Positions 15,481 through 22,415 of a stretch of DNA of 41,641 nucleotides are shown here, piece by piece. Position numbers and translations under genes: made by a program. The DNA is from Muribaculaceae bacterium Isolate-036 (Harlan) (GTDB taxonomy: Bacteria > Bacteroidota > Bacteroidia > Bacteroidales > Muribaculaceae): assembly GCA_003833075.1 (NCBI GenBank), contig RIAY01000020.1, positions 1 to 41,641 on the forward strand, in the 5' to 3' direction. The notes under the pieces were generated by a model. The model ran no database searches. It was not told the DNA's origin and saw nothing but the letters and a program-made list of their open reading frames with translations. How positions within the stretch are numbered: position 1 is the first letter of the stretch; every line of letters starts with the position of its first letter.

Positions 15481-16667
15481 TCAACTGGGAAAAGGAACTC
15501 GAAGCGATATTTAACGACCCTCTCTTAGCCGATGTTACCGTTCCACGCAAACGGGCAACATCAAGCGACCGCCTGATTGCCGGATTCCAAGAGATACTTG
15601 CCTTCCACGAAGCCAATGGTCGACTTCCCGAAGATACGCCGGAAGAAGCCTCGCTGTTCCATAAATGGACCGGGCTTCTGAAAAGTGAGAAGAAAATTGA
15701 GCGTTGTCGCCCGTTTGATGACCTCGGTATTCTTCCTCAGCCTGTTCTGACTGCGGAAGAACCTGAAGCCGAATATCACCGCGAGCTGACTGAGGAAGAA
15801 CAGCTTGAAGCTATTCTTAATGACCCATTGCTCGCTGATATTGAGGATGGCTCAGACCTCGGCCTTTTTGATGTGCCCGAATATATGCGCCAACGCCTTG
15901 AAGCGCGTAAAGAAGCGGACTATGTCGGCAAACGTCGCCCTTGCGAAGACTTCGACAAGTACACTGATGGCTTCAAGGAGATTCAGCAAGGGCTGAAATC
16001 CGGCAAATACAAACTCGTCAAGTTCAGTGAGCCGAATCTGAAAATCGGTCGCTACTTCGTCGAACAGGGTATCATTGGCTATCTTGCCGCTTTCGAGCAA
16101 GAGGCGAAGAATAATCTCAATCGCATTGATGGCCGTACACGCGTCATCTATGAAAACGGCTCTGAGGCCGACATCAAATTCCGTACAATCACTAAAAACC
16201 TTTCTGTCGACGGTTATAGCATTATGGATTGTTCGGAAATGTCGCCCGAAGATTTTGAGGAATGCTTCACACTCACCGATAAAGACGTTGAGAGCGGCAC
16301 AATCTATGTACTTCGCTCTAAATCTTCTAGCCCCGAAATTGCAGCAATCAAAGACCTCTATAAAATCGGTTTTACCGTTACCTCTGTTGAGAGTCGTATT
16401 GCCAACGCCAAGAACGAGCCGACATATCTTTGTGCTGATGTCGAGGTTGTGGCTACATGGAAAGTCTACAATGTAAAATCTTCAACGTTCGAGGCTCTCA
16501 TCCACAAACTCTTTGCGCCCGTCCAATTACAGGTAACTGTCGATGGCCACCGACCCAAAGAATGGTTCATTATTCCTTTCAAGGTGATTGAAGAGGCGAT
16601 AAACGCAATCATCTCCGGCAAGTCTATTGAATATAACTCTCAGTTTAAACAAATTATATATCTTTAG
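15477..16667 (+). CDS. GIY-YIG (T5orf172/MUG113-type) nuclease
   Basis: This is a 396-residue protein. The C-terminal third (about 270-380) has the GIY-YIG layout of the T5orf172/MUG113 branch: GTIYVLRS, then DLYKIGFT with the second motif, VESRIANAKNEPTYL, and an Arg/Glu segment ending FEALIHKLFAP and EWFIIPF. The N-terminal part holds two copies of a short motif, LEAIFNDPLLADV at about 8 and LEAILNDPLLADI at about 109, which may bind a partner subunit. In this operon it is the only recognisable nuclease, so it is the best candidate for the cutting subunit working with the helicase and methyltransferase. It overlaps the helicase by 4 bases. Confidence 0.82.
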   Translation: MINWEKELEAIFNDPLLADVTVPRKRATSSDRLIAGFQEILAFHEANGRLPEDTPEEASLFHKWTGLLKSEKKIERCRPFDDLGILPQPVLTAEEPEAEYHRELTEEEQLEAILNDPLLADIEDGSDLGLFDVPEYMRQRLEARKEADYVGKRRPCEDFDKYTDGFKEIQQGLKSGKYKLVKFSEPNLKIGRYFVEQGIIGYLAAFEQEAKNNLNRIDGRTRVIYENGSEADIKFRTITKNLSVDGYSIMDCSEMSPEDFEECFTLTDKDVESGTIYVLRSKSSSPEIAAIKDLYKIGFTVTSVESRIANAKNEPTYLCADVEVVATWKVYNVKSSTFEALIHKLFAPVQLQVTVDGHRPKEWFIIPFKVIEEAINAIISGKSIEYNSQFKQIIYL

Positions 16668-16669
16668 GC

Positions 16670-16942
16670 ATGAATTTGTTGAATTACATAGGCGAGTTTT
16701 TCTTGTTCCGTTGGCTGTTTGGTTCTCACAAGCACAATGAGTCAAAACGTAATCTATCGGATACGTCCAGCAGCTTTGGCCACAAGGACATTATTGGTGA
16801 CAATGATACGCACACAGGCTTTAGTCGCCGCCATGAAAATAATTACTCTCGTTATGACAACTATGATTATGGCTATTCACAATCGTATGATGATTTTCAT
16901 GACGAGCAGGACGACTTCGACATGATGGACGATGATTTTTAA
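16670..16942 (+). CDS. Short protein with hydrophobic start and Asp/Tyr-rich tail
   Basis: A 90-residue protein starting 2 bases after the nuclease stop and ending 2 bases before rhuM copy 2. The first 18 residues (MNLLNYIGEFFLFRWLFG) are hydrophobic and could anchor or insert in the membrane. The rest is low-complexity and strongly acidic, with repeated Asp-Tyr and a terminal run QDDFDMMDDDF. The acidic tail could mimic DNA or bind a basic partner, but this is speculation. The tight spacing supports a real gene. Confidence 0.6.
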   Translation: MNLLNYIGEFFLFRWLFGSHKHNESKRNLSDTSSSFGHKDIIGDNDTHTGFSRRHENNYSRYDNYDYGYSQSYDDFHDEQDDFDMMDDDF

Positions 16943-16944
16943 AT

Positions 16945-17940
16945 ATGAATAGCGGAAATATAATACTTTTTCAGACGCAGGGTGGCGAGACGAAGATTGA
17001 GGTTCAGCTTGCCAATGAATCGGTGTGGCTTACTGCCGACCAGATGACGGAGCTGTTTCAACGCAATAAGTCGACCATTTCAAGACATATAAAGAATATA
17101 CTTGAAAGTGGTGAGTTACAGCGAAATTCAGTTGTTGCAGAAAATGCAACAACTGCTGCCGACGGAAAAACTTACACCGTTTCTTACTATAACCTCGACA
17201 TGATTATCAGCGTTGGGTATCGTGTCAATTCGCATCGGGGTGTGCAATTCCGTCAGTGGGCTACTCAGGTGCTGAAAGAATACATGATCAAGGGGTTTGC
17301 ACTGAATGATGACCTGCTTAAAAATGCCGGACATGGGAATTACTTTGATGAGTTGCTTGCGAGAATCCGCGACATACGCAGTTCGGAAAAGGTATTTTAC
17401 CGCAAGGTTCTTGAAATATACGCCCTAAGTATCGACTATGACCCTCGGACGGAAACAACCCAGCAGTTCTTCAAGACAGTGCAGAACAAGATGCACTTTG
17501 CCGCTCATGGGCACACTGCCGCTGAGGTGATTTACGACAGAGCAAATGCCGCAAACGACTTTATGGGTCTGACTACATGGCGCGGTGCATTACCGACCAA
17601 ACAAGAGGCTGAGATTGCCAAGAACTATCTTTCGGAGGACGAAGTTGATATGCTCAATCGCATAGTCAACCTATATCTTGACTTTGCCGAACTACAGGCA
17701 AAGAGCCATGTGCCGATGTATATGAAGGACTGGATCAAGAAACTCGATGACTTCCTTACGCTGTCTGGAAAAGAATTGCTCACACATGCCGGAAGCATAT
17801 CGGCAGAAGTGGCAAAACTGAAAGCCGATACCGAGTATGAGAAATTCCGTGAACGTACCCAATATCAACTCTCCCCGGTCGAAATCCACTTCATCGAAGC
17901 CTTCGAAGCCGAGCAAAAGAAACTCCGAGGAACGCAATAA
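16945..17940 (+). CDS. RhuM family protein (copy 2)
   Basis: A 331-residue RhuM protein, divergent from copy 1 at 1482 but collinear with it. The N-terminal helix-turn-helix-like part reads LTADQMTELFQRNKSTISRH, followed by SVGYRVNSHRGVQFRQWATQ and the family core KTVQNKMHFAAHGHTAAE. It ends the long operon 2 bases after the small acidic gene. RhuM genes are often found within restriction and defence operons, so a regulatory or accessory DNA-binding role is plausible but unproven. Confidence 0.85.
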   Translation: MNSGNIILFQTQGGETKIEVQLANESVWLTADQMTELFQRNKSTISRHIKNILESGELQRNSVVAENATTAADGKTYTVSYYNLDMIISVGYRVNSHRGVQFRQWATQVLKEYMIKGFALNDDLLKNAGHGNYFDELLARIRDIRSSEKVFYRKVLEIYALSIDYDPRTETTQQFFKTVQNKMHFAAHGHTAAEVIYDRANAANDFMGLTTWRGALPTKQEAEIAKNYLSEDEVDMLNRIVNLYLDFAELQAKSHVPMYMKDWIKKLDDFLTLSGKELLTHAGSISAEVAKLKADTEYEKFRERTQYQLSPVEIHFIEAFEAEQKKLRGTQ

Positions 17941-18064
17941 TGCAGAAAGTGCAGAAAATGCAATCCAAAAATGACACTGTCCCCCAAAAGTATTTGGATA
18001 TTTTTGTCACTATCCCCCATTTTTTCAAAATAACCACTTGCACTATAACAAAAAAATCGCAACC
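17941..18064. other. Intergenic stretch between convergent rhuM and AlbA_2-type remnant
   Basis: About 120 AT-rich bases with two similar short runs, ACTGTCCCCCAAAA (from 17973) and ACTATCCCCCATTTT (from 18009). I see no gene, strong hairpin or promoter in it. Confidence 0.4.
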
Positions 18065-18475
18065 CTATGATGAATGATCCATTACCTCCCAAGAACCTCC
18101 ACGATCTGCGCCCACACGTCTAATAATACCTTGTTCTTGCAATTTCTTTAGATGTTTGGAGACGGCTCGATCGGAGATGGAAAGCATCTTAGCAAGTTCA
18201 TTAATAGTCACTGACGGATTCTCCTTCATTTCGCATACTATTCTGTGGCGTGTTTTCTCTGAACCCTTCTCTGAACCTTTCTGAGTATCTTGTTCGGTTT
18301 GTATCGGTTCTGTATCGGTTTGGTTCAGTTTTGCATCGCCCCTGATAGACATGAAAATCTCACGATAGATAATAGCTGTAACACCTCCTTGCTCTACAAT
18401 AAATTCCGGACGCTTAAGAAACTGTTTAAATTTAATTGTGAGGTTCATTGAGAGGATTTTATGAGGAGTTTTCAC
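18065..18475 (-). pseudogene. C-terminal remnant of an AlbA_2/Schlafen-type ATP-binding protein
   Basis: A 136-residue frame. Residues 20-45 (KRPEFIVEQGGVTAIIYRE) match the end of the ATPase-like part of AlbA_2-family regulators (typical PEPEFxEExGxFxVTIYR). The C-terminus (NPSVTINELAKMLSISDRAV, then SKHLKKLQEQGIIRRVGADR) is the winged helix that closes such proteins. The N-terminal AlbA_2 and ATPase domains, some 350 residues, are missing. The apparent GTG start overlaps the prfH stop and is probably accidental. Loss of the upstream part occurred at the same junction that ends prfH. Confidence 0.65.
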
Positions 18476-19167
18476 CGAGTCTCATCGGGAGCATAGCGGG
18501 GTATGTCTCTTGCAAGAACTTTGTTCTGCGACTGGGAGCGTTCATCCGAGCATTTCACCGACAGCCCGGTAGGGATATGGATTGCACGGACCGCAGTTTC
18601 AACTTTGTTGACATTCTGTCCGCCCTTGCCGCCGGATCGGCAGGTTTCATACACTATATCGGCATCAGTAATCTGTGGTAGTTCCACTTTATCGAAAAAA
18701 TTGACACCTACAAACCAATTGCAGCGTTTGTGTCCCGGTCGAAATGGATTCCCGGTTGACCGCCATAGTATCGTTCCCTCCCATTCGCTTATCGTTGATA
18801 AAGGAATGTCTTCATCTGTGGCAAGTGTGACAGACATATAGCAACCTTCAACCCGGTTGTGTGGTTCGGAGTCGGTCATATTTAATGAAGGAATTGCTTT
18901 GAGCAGTTCGCGAGCGACAAGAGTCACGACTCTGGCGCACTCGACAGGGCCGCGCCCGTTTCCTTTGCCAAGGCAGATGGCTATGCCGTCGCGCATATTA
19001 AAAGGAATGGCAACTTTTCTCCCTTCGGAAGCATCTATCGCTCCTTTGCGCAACATCGGCAGCCCATCAGTCAGGGAGATATAATTATGTGATGGTCGGG
19101 ATTGACATACATTCCAGTCGGATAGGGTGAAAATTTCAGCCGATGTGGTTTTTCCAGTTATAATCAT
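18472..19167 (-). pseudogene. prfH: rtcB-prfH deletion chimera
   Basis: The 231-codon frame is a composite. Residues 1-14 ([14 protein letters not shown]) look like the start of an RtcB2 RNA ligase. Residues about 26-70 ([20 protein letters not shown], then [17 protein letters not shown]) are the internal RtcB segment just before its guanylylated His region. From [11 protein letters not shown] to [12 protein letters not shown] it is peptide chain release factor H with the catalytic GGQ ([11 protein letters not shown]). About 230 residues of RtcB, its C-terminal part and the PrfH tail are missing. PrfH and RtcB2 act together to rescue ribosomes with cleaved 16S rRNA; the ligase half is certainly dead here, and the release-factor half lacks its usual C-terminus. 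Confidence 0.75.
18488..18505. repeat. Palindromic core repeat at the 3' end of prfH
   Basis: GGAGCATAGCGGGGTATG agrees at 17 of 18 positions with 21061-21078, the centre of the 185-bp element before rubrerythrin. In prfH it encodes the aberrant tail PRYAPD, so a copy of the repeat seems to have replaced the normal C-terminus. Confidence 0.6.
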
Positions 19168-19188
19168 GCCGCAAAGTTGAGACGTGTA

Positions 19189-19207
19189 TGCGCAATGGAT
19201 TTGCGCA
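19189..19207. promoter_or_regulatory. Operator-like inverted repeat between wyl and rtcB-prfH
   Basis: TGCGCAA-TGGAT-TTGCGCA is a perfect 7-bp inverted repeat with a 5-base spacer. It overlaps the -33 element of the WYL gene and lies about 20 bases upstream of the start of the divergent rtcB-prfH frame. It is the natural candidate binding site of the WYL regulator for control of both directions. Confidence 0.6.
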
Positions 19208-19231
19208 CTATTGATAAAATTGCTATTTTTG
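19200..19231 (+). promoter_or_regulatory. Promoter of the WYL regulator
   Basis: TTTG at 19200-19203, exactly 20 bases, then TATTTTTG at 19224-19231; the start codon follows 16 bases later. On the other strand CAACTTTGC (complement of 19170-19178) is a possible -7 element for the rtcB-prfH chimera, leaving almost no leader. Confidence 0.7.
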
Positions 19232-19247
19232 TGAAAAATATCTGATT

Positions 19248-20270
19248 ATGCCTCTCAATCGCGCTACCCTTATCCGAATATCGACCATCGACAAATGTCT
19301 TCAGAACCATTACCGCCGCTGGACTATCAATGACCTTATTGACGCCTGCACTGATGCGTTGGCGGAGTTTGAAGGGCGGAGTAACCCTGTGAGCCGTCGC
19401 ACATTTCAGAACGACCTCGCCCTGATGCGCAGCGACCGCTTGGGCTATAATGCTCCGATTGTGGTGAGAGAAAACAAATACTATGAGTATGAGGATCCGG
19501 ATTTCAGTATCACACATCTTCCGCTTAATGATGAAGGACTCGATGCACTCAACTCTGCTCTTGACATATTGCGCCAGTTGCAGGGTTTTCCACAGCTGGC
19601 TTCGTCAATCGACACTATAAGCAAACTCAATGAGCAGATTTCCCGACACACGGGCACATCGGTTCCGGCAATGGATATGGAGTATGTCGCGGGATATCGA
19701 GGAGCAAAATTTATCGGCGACATATATGATGCTGTGCGCAAACAGCAGACTGTCATTATCGAATATCAGTCGTTCAAGGCACGTCAGTCGGGAACATTGG
19801 TAGTGTATCCATACCTTCTGAAAGAATATCGCAACCGCTGGTTTCTAATTGGGGAGAAAGCCACCAACTGTTCTCCTCAAGTAAATATTTTTGCTCTCGA
19901 CCGCATACAGTCGGTTGCTATGGACAAAGAACATCCATTCAAGAAATGTGTTGACTTTGATCCGGAACACTTCTTTGACGACACAATCGGAGTAACTAAA
20001 GGAATTCATGACAAGGCTCGTCGTGTAGTAATAAAGATTGACCGCCAACAGGCTCCATACGTTGAGTCAAAGCCATTTCATAAATCGCAGAAAGTGGAGC
20101 AACGTTTCAGAGACGGATCTATCCAGCTCTCGCTCAAAGTGGTAATCAACAATGAGCTGGAGCGTCTGATACTCGGCTACGGAGGTCATGCCGAAGTAAT
20201 AGCTCCACCGGAATTTCGTACCCGCATCGCCAAAAGCGTCCGTATAGCCGCTGCGAGATATGAAGATTAG
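19248..20270 (+). CDS. WYL-domain transcriptional regulator
   Basis: A 340-residue protein with an N-terminal winged helix (about 1-90, containing YRRWTINDLIDACTDAL and SRRTFQNDLALMR) and a WYL domain at about 150-230 with NRWFLIGEK and the preceding VVYPYLLKEY. A WCX-type C-terminal part follows. WYL domains sense ligands, often nucleic-acid fragments, and regulators of this type sit divergent to rtcB/prfH and to defence genes. Here it faces the rtcB-prfH chimera across an 80-base control region with an inverted repeat, so it most likely controlled that rescue module and itself. It appears intact although its target operon is broken. Confidence 0.85.
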   Translation: MPLNRATLIRISTIDKCLQNHYRRWTINDLIDACTDALAEFEGRSNPVSRRTFQNDLALMRSDRLGYNAPIVVRENKYYEYEDPDFSITHLPLNDEGLDALNSALDILRQLQGFPQLASSIDTISKLNEQISRHTGTSVPAMDMEYVAGYRGAKFIGDIYDAVRKQQTVIIEYQSFKARQSGTLVVYPYLLKEYRNRWFLIGEKATNCSPQVNIFALDRIQSVAMDKEHPFKKCVDFDPEHFFDDTIGVTKGIHDKARRVVIKIDRQQAPYVESKPFHKSQKVEQRFRDGSIQLSLKVVINNELERLILGYGGHAEVIAPPEFRTRIAKSVRIAAARYED

Positions 20271-20396
20271 TAAGGCGGGAAAATCTATGTCGGTTAAGTT
20301 AGGGATATAGAGGTTTGAGTAATCTGCACTCATAATTGCATCATTGCTGCTCCAAGCCTACGTCACCAAATTCACTTTTATTTTTAAACAAGCTCT
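20271..20396. other. Spacer before the fur-type gene
   Basis: About 125 bases after the WYL gene with no open frame, hairpin or repeat that I can support. Confidence 0.4.
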
Positions 20397-20422
20397 AAAA
20401 TTTGCAATAGTTTGCAAATTTT
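20397..20422. promoter_or_regulatory. Palindrome upstream of the Fur-family gene
   Basis: AAAATTTGCAA-TAGT-TTGCAAATTTT, perfect 11-bp arms, ends 11 bases before the -33 element at 20434. It does not match the classic Fur or PerR box, but its place suggests an autoregulatory operator; an RNA hairpin is also possible. Confidence 0.5.
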
Positions 20423-20433
20423 AATTGAAAAAA

Positions 20434-20465
20434 TTTGGATAAGTCTGTAATGATTGCTAATTTTG
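20434..20465 (+). promoter_or_regulatory. Promoter of the Fur-family gene
   Basis: TTTG at 20434-20437, 20 bases, TAATTTTG at 20458-20465. Transcription would begin near 20472, so the reading frame extending back to 20435 cannot be translated from there and the start is ATG 20504. Confidence 0.75.
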
Positions 20466-20503
20466 TAATCGTTACAGATTTGTTAAAAACAATAAGGCTG
20501 CAT

Positions 20504-20935
20504 ATGGAGAAAGATCAGTATAGCGAATCGGAGCTGGCTACCATGCTTCACAACGCAGGGTTGCGTCCGTCAGTTCAGAGAATATCGATCTTTTCTCTGA
20601 TAGCGAACTCCCGCCTTCACCCTTCTGCCGAGGAGATTTATTCAAATCTATGGCATAGGTTTCCATCGCTTTCGCGGACCACTGTCTATAACTCGCTTCA
20701 TGCGCTGGCTGACTGCGGACTCGTAAGGGAGCTTGAGATAGAGAGCGGAAACAAAAGATATGACATGGCTCCTCAGCCGGAACATGGACATTTCATGTGT
20801 CGCAGGTGCGGAAAAATTTTCGACACGGAATTGCCTCGTCATATAGATATGAGAAAAATGAAGGGATTCGTGTTGGAGAGTGTGGAGGTGTGTTACAAAG
20901 GGCTGTGTCCCGAATGTTCAGAGCATAATGCATAA
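20504..20935 (+). CDS. Fur-family regulator, PerR-like
   Basis: A 143-residue Fur-family repressor. The DNA-binding winged helix spans about 10-80 (LRPSVQRISIF, HPSAEEIYSNL, SLSRTTVYNSLHAL). The metal part contains HGHFMCRRCG (Cys99, Cys102) and GLCPECSE (Cys135, Cys138), the structural zinc ligands. The rubrerythrin gene directly downstream, a peroxide-detoxifying enzyme commonly under PerR, favours a PerR role over iron control. The promoter shows that ATG 20504 is the start. A palindrome upstream may be its own binding site. Confidence 0.87.
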   Translation: MEKDQYSESELATMLHNAGLRPSVQRISIFSLIANSRLHPSAEEIYSNLWHRFPSLSRTTVYNSLHALADCGLVRELEIESGNKRYDMAPQPEHGHFMCRRCGKIFDTELPRHIDMRKMKGFVLESVEVCYKGLCPECSEHNA

Positions 20936-20988
20936 GCTCCCGAAAAATATAAACAAACTGAAACAGACTTACGTTGAAATAATCAGAA

Positions 20989-21173
20989 ATAAGTAAGTGT
21001 TGGAAATTAGCTTATATTAAATTTTAGGAGATTTTGAGATGATTTCATGATTCCGAAGAAGGAGCATAGCGGGCTATGCGACTGATGAGAAATCATGAAA
21101 GCATCCAAAAGATTCAAAATTTAAATAAGCACAGCATTTACTTATTATAAACTAATTTTCAATACTTACTTAT
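20989..21173. repeat. 185-bp MITE-like nested palindrome
   Basis: The outer ends are imperfect inverted repeats of about 28 bases: ATAAGTAAGTGTTGGAAATT on the left and the complement of ATAAGTAAGTATTGAAAATT on the right. Inside is a second pair around TTTCATGATT/AATCATGAAA, and at the centre GCATAG-CGGG-CTATGC. The whole could fold into one long hairpin. No open frame is present. It occupies nearly all the space between the fur-type stop and the rubrerythrin start, ending 20 bases before the latter, and its core recurs at 18488-18505. I read it as a short non-autonomous repeat element, possibly providing or modifying the rbr promoter. Confidence 0.7.
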
Positions 21174-21193
21174 AACTCAAAAATAATAAAGAA

Positions 21194-21745
21194 ATGAAAG
21201 ATCAGAAAGATTTGAAAGGAACAAAGACTGAGCGTAACCTTCAGGAAGCATTTGCAGGTGAGTCGCAGGCTCGTAACAAGTACACATATTTTGCATCAAA
21301 GGCAAAAAAAGACGGTTTCGAGCAGATTGCAGCAATTTTCGAAGAGACAGCTCAGAACGAAAAAGAGCATGCAAAGATGTGGTACAAGCTTCTCAACGGC
21401 GGAAATATCAGTGACACCATGACTAACCTTCGCGATGCTGCAGAAGGGGAGAACTATGAGTGGACAAACATGTATGACCGCATGGCGCAGGAGGCTGAGG
21501 AAGAAGGCTTCGTGGAGATTGCCAAGAAATTCAGAGGCGTTGCGGAGGTAGAGCGTCATCACGAGGCACGTTACCGTAAGCTTCTTGAGAACATAGAGCA
21601 GGGCATTGTGTTCTCACGCGAGGGAGACACTGTATGGATCTGCCGCAACTGCGGACACCTCCACATCGGCAAACAGGCTCCTGAAGTTTGTCCTGTATGC
21701 AACCACAAACGTGCATATTTCGAGATAGAGGCAAAGAACTATTGA
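21194..21745 (+). CDS. rbr: Rubrerythrin
   Basis: A 183-residue non-haem di-iron peroxidase that reduces hydrogen peroxide in anaerobes. The N-terminal ferritin-like domain carries the Glu/His ligands ([43 protein letters not shown]). The C-terminal rubredoxin domain has CRNCGH and CPVCNH for iron. Length is typical. It follows the PerR-like gene, from which a repeat element separates it, and ends before a strong terminator. Expression is presumably induced by peroxide through that regulator. Confidence 0.95.
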   Translation: MKDQKDLKGTKTERNLQEAFAGESQARNKYTYFASKAKKDGFEQIAAIFEETAQNEKEHAKMWYKLLNGGNISDTMTNLRDAAEGENYEWTNMYDRMAQEAEEEGFVEIAKKFRGVAEVERHHEARYRKLLENIEQGIVFSREGDTVWICRNCGHLHIGKQAPEVCPVCNHKRAYFEIEAKNY

Positions 21746-21780
21746 TTACTTGAGGAACAAGACTTGCACAATCTTTTTAA

Positions 21781-21817
21781 AGCGGGGACGGCATTATGTA
21801 AAAATGCCGTCCCCGCT
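21781..21817. terminator. Bidirectional terminator between rbr and the PepSY-like gene
   Basis: Fifteen-base perfect arms AGCGGGGACGGCATT and AATGCCGTCCCCGCT with a 7-base loop, T-rich on both outer sides. It separates two convergent genes. Confidence 0.85.
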
Positions 21818-21869
21818 TAATTATTTATTCCCGGTAGAACCGAGAGTATGGTATGTCTTGCCTTCAGAG

Positions 21870-22310
21870 TCAGTCGTCATAGCGGATAAACTGTCCCGCC
21901 TTGTTGAATTTCAGGTCAATGCCGTTGGTTAGTTCCACATCATATCCACTGCGTTCCTTGTCGATGCCCACTATGCGCTGACCGGGTTGCTGTTTTGCAA
22001 CGAAGTTGCGTATCCCCTTGGGAACAAGAGCCGCCGGAACAGATTTTGATTTGTTGACTTCAATGTTGTCCCAGTTTCCATCGCGGTCGAAACTAATTTC
22101 GGTGCCATCGGCAAGAATTGCCTCATATTCGGTGACACGTCCGAAATCTTTATCCATCTTGACTACGCTGACCTTAGCCTTGAAGTTTTTGGCAATAATT
22201 GATTGAGCGGCTTTTGGAAGCACTGAGGCATCATGAGCGTAAATGTCTTTGGCAAAACCATATCCTGCGATTCCTATCAGCATCGCAAGAACCATTAATA
22301 ATTTTTTCAT
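21870..22310 (-). CDS. PepSY-like secreted protein
   Basis: A 146-residue exported protein: signal peptide MKKLLMVLAMLIGIAGYGFA, then two PepSY-like repeats (SIIAKNFKAKVSVVKMDKDF ... EYEAILADGTEISFDRDGNW, and IRNFVAKQQPGQRIVGIDKE ... YDVELTNGIDLKFNKAGQF). The family (PF11396-type) is periplasmic and may inhibit or bind proteins or metals. Start ATG 22310 is chosen because the longer frame begins with a TTG lying in a TAACTTTG promoter box (complement of 22317-22324). It follows the HMA-domain gene on the same strand. Confidence 0.85.
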   Translation of the reverse strand: MKKLLMVLAMLIGIAGYGFAKDIYAHDASVLPKAAQSIIAKNFKAKVSVVKMDKDFGRVTEYEAILADGTEISFDRDGNWDNIEVNKSKSVPAALVPKGIRNFVAKQQPGQRIVGIDKERSGYDVELTNGIDLKFNKAGQFIRYDD

Positions 22311-22415
22311 CGTGTTCAAAGTTAAATTTTAATGAATGCATAAAAACAGCCGGTATTCCGCCATTCCTTATGGCACTCGTATTTACAATAAATAACACCT
22401 CTGATTAGGAATGGT

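Noticed and set aside
17973..18023. Two similar C-runs (ACTGTCCCCCAAAA and ACTATCCCCCATTTT) as a possible repeat array or attachment site
   Set aside because: Only two short copies, no palindrome and no integrase nearby; too weak to call.
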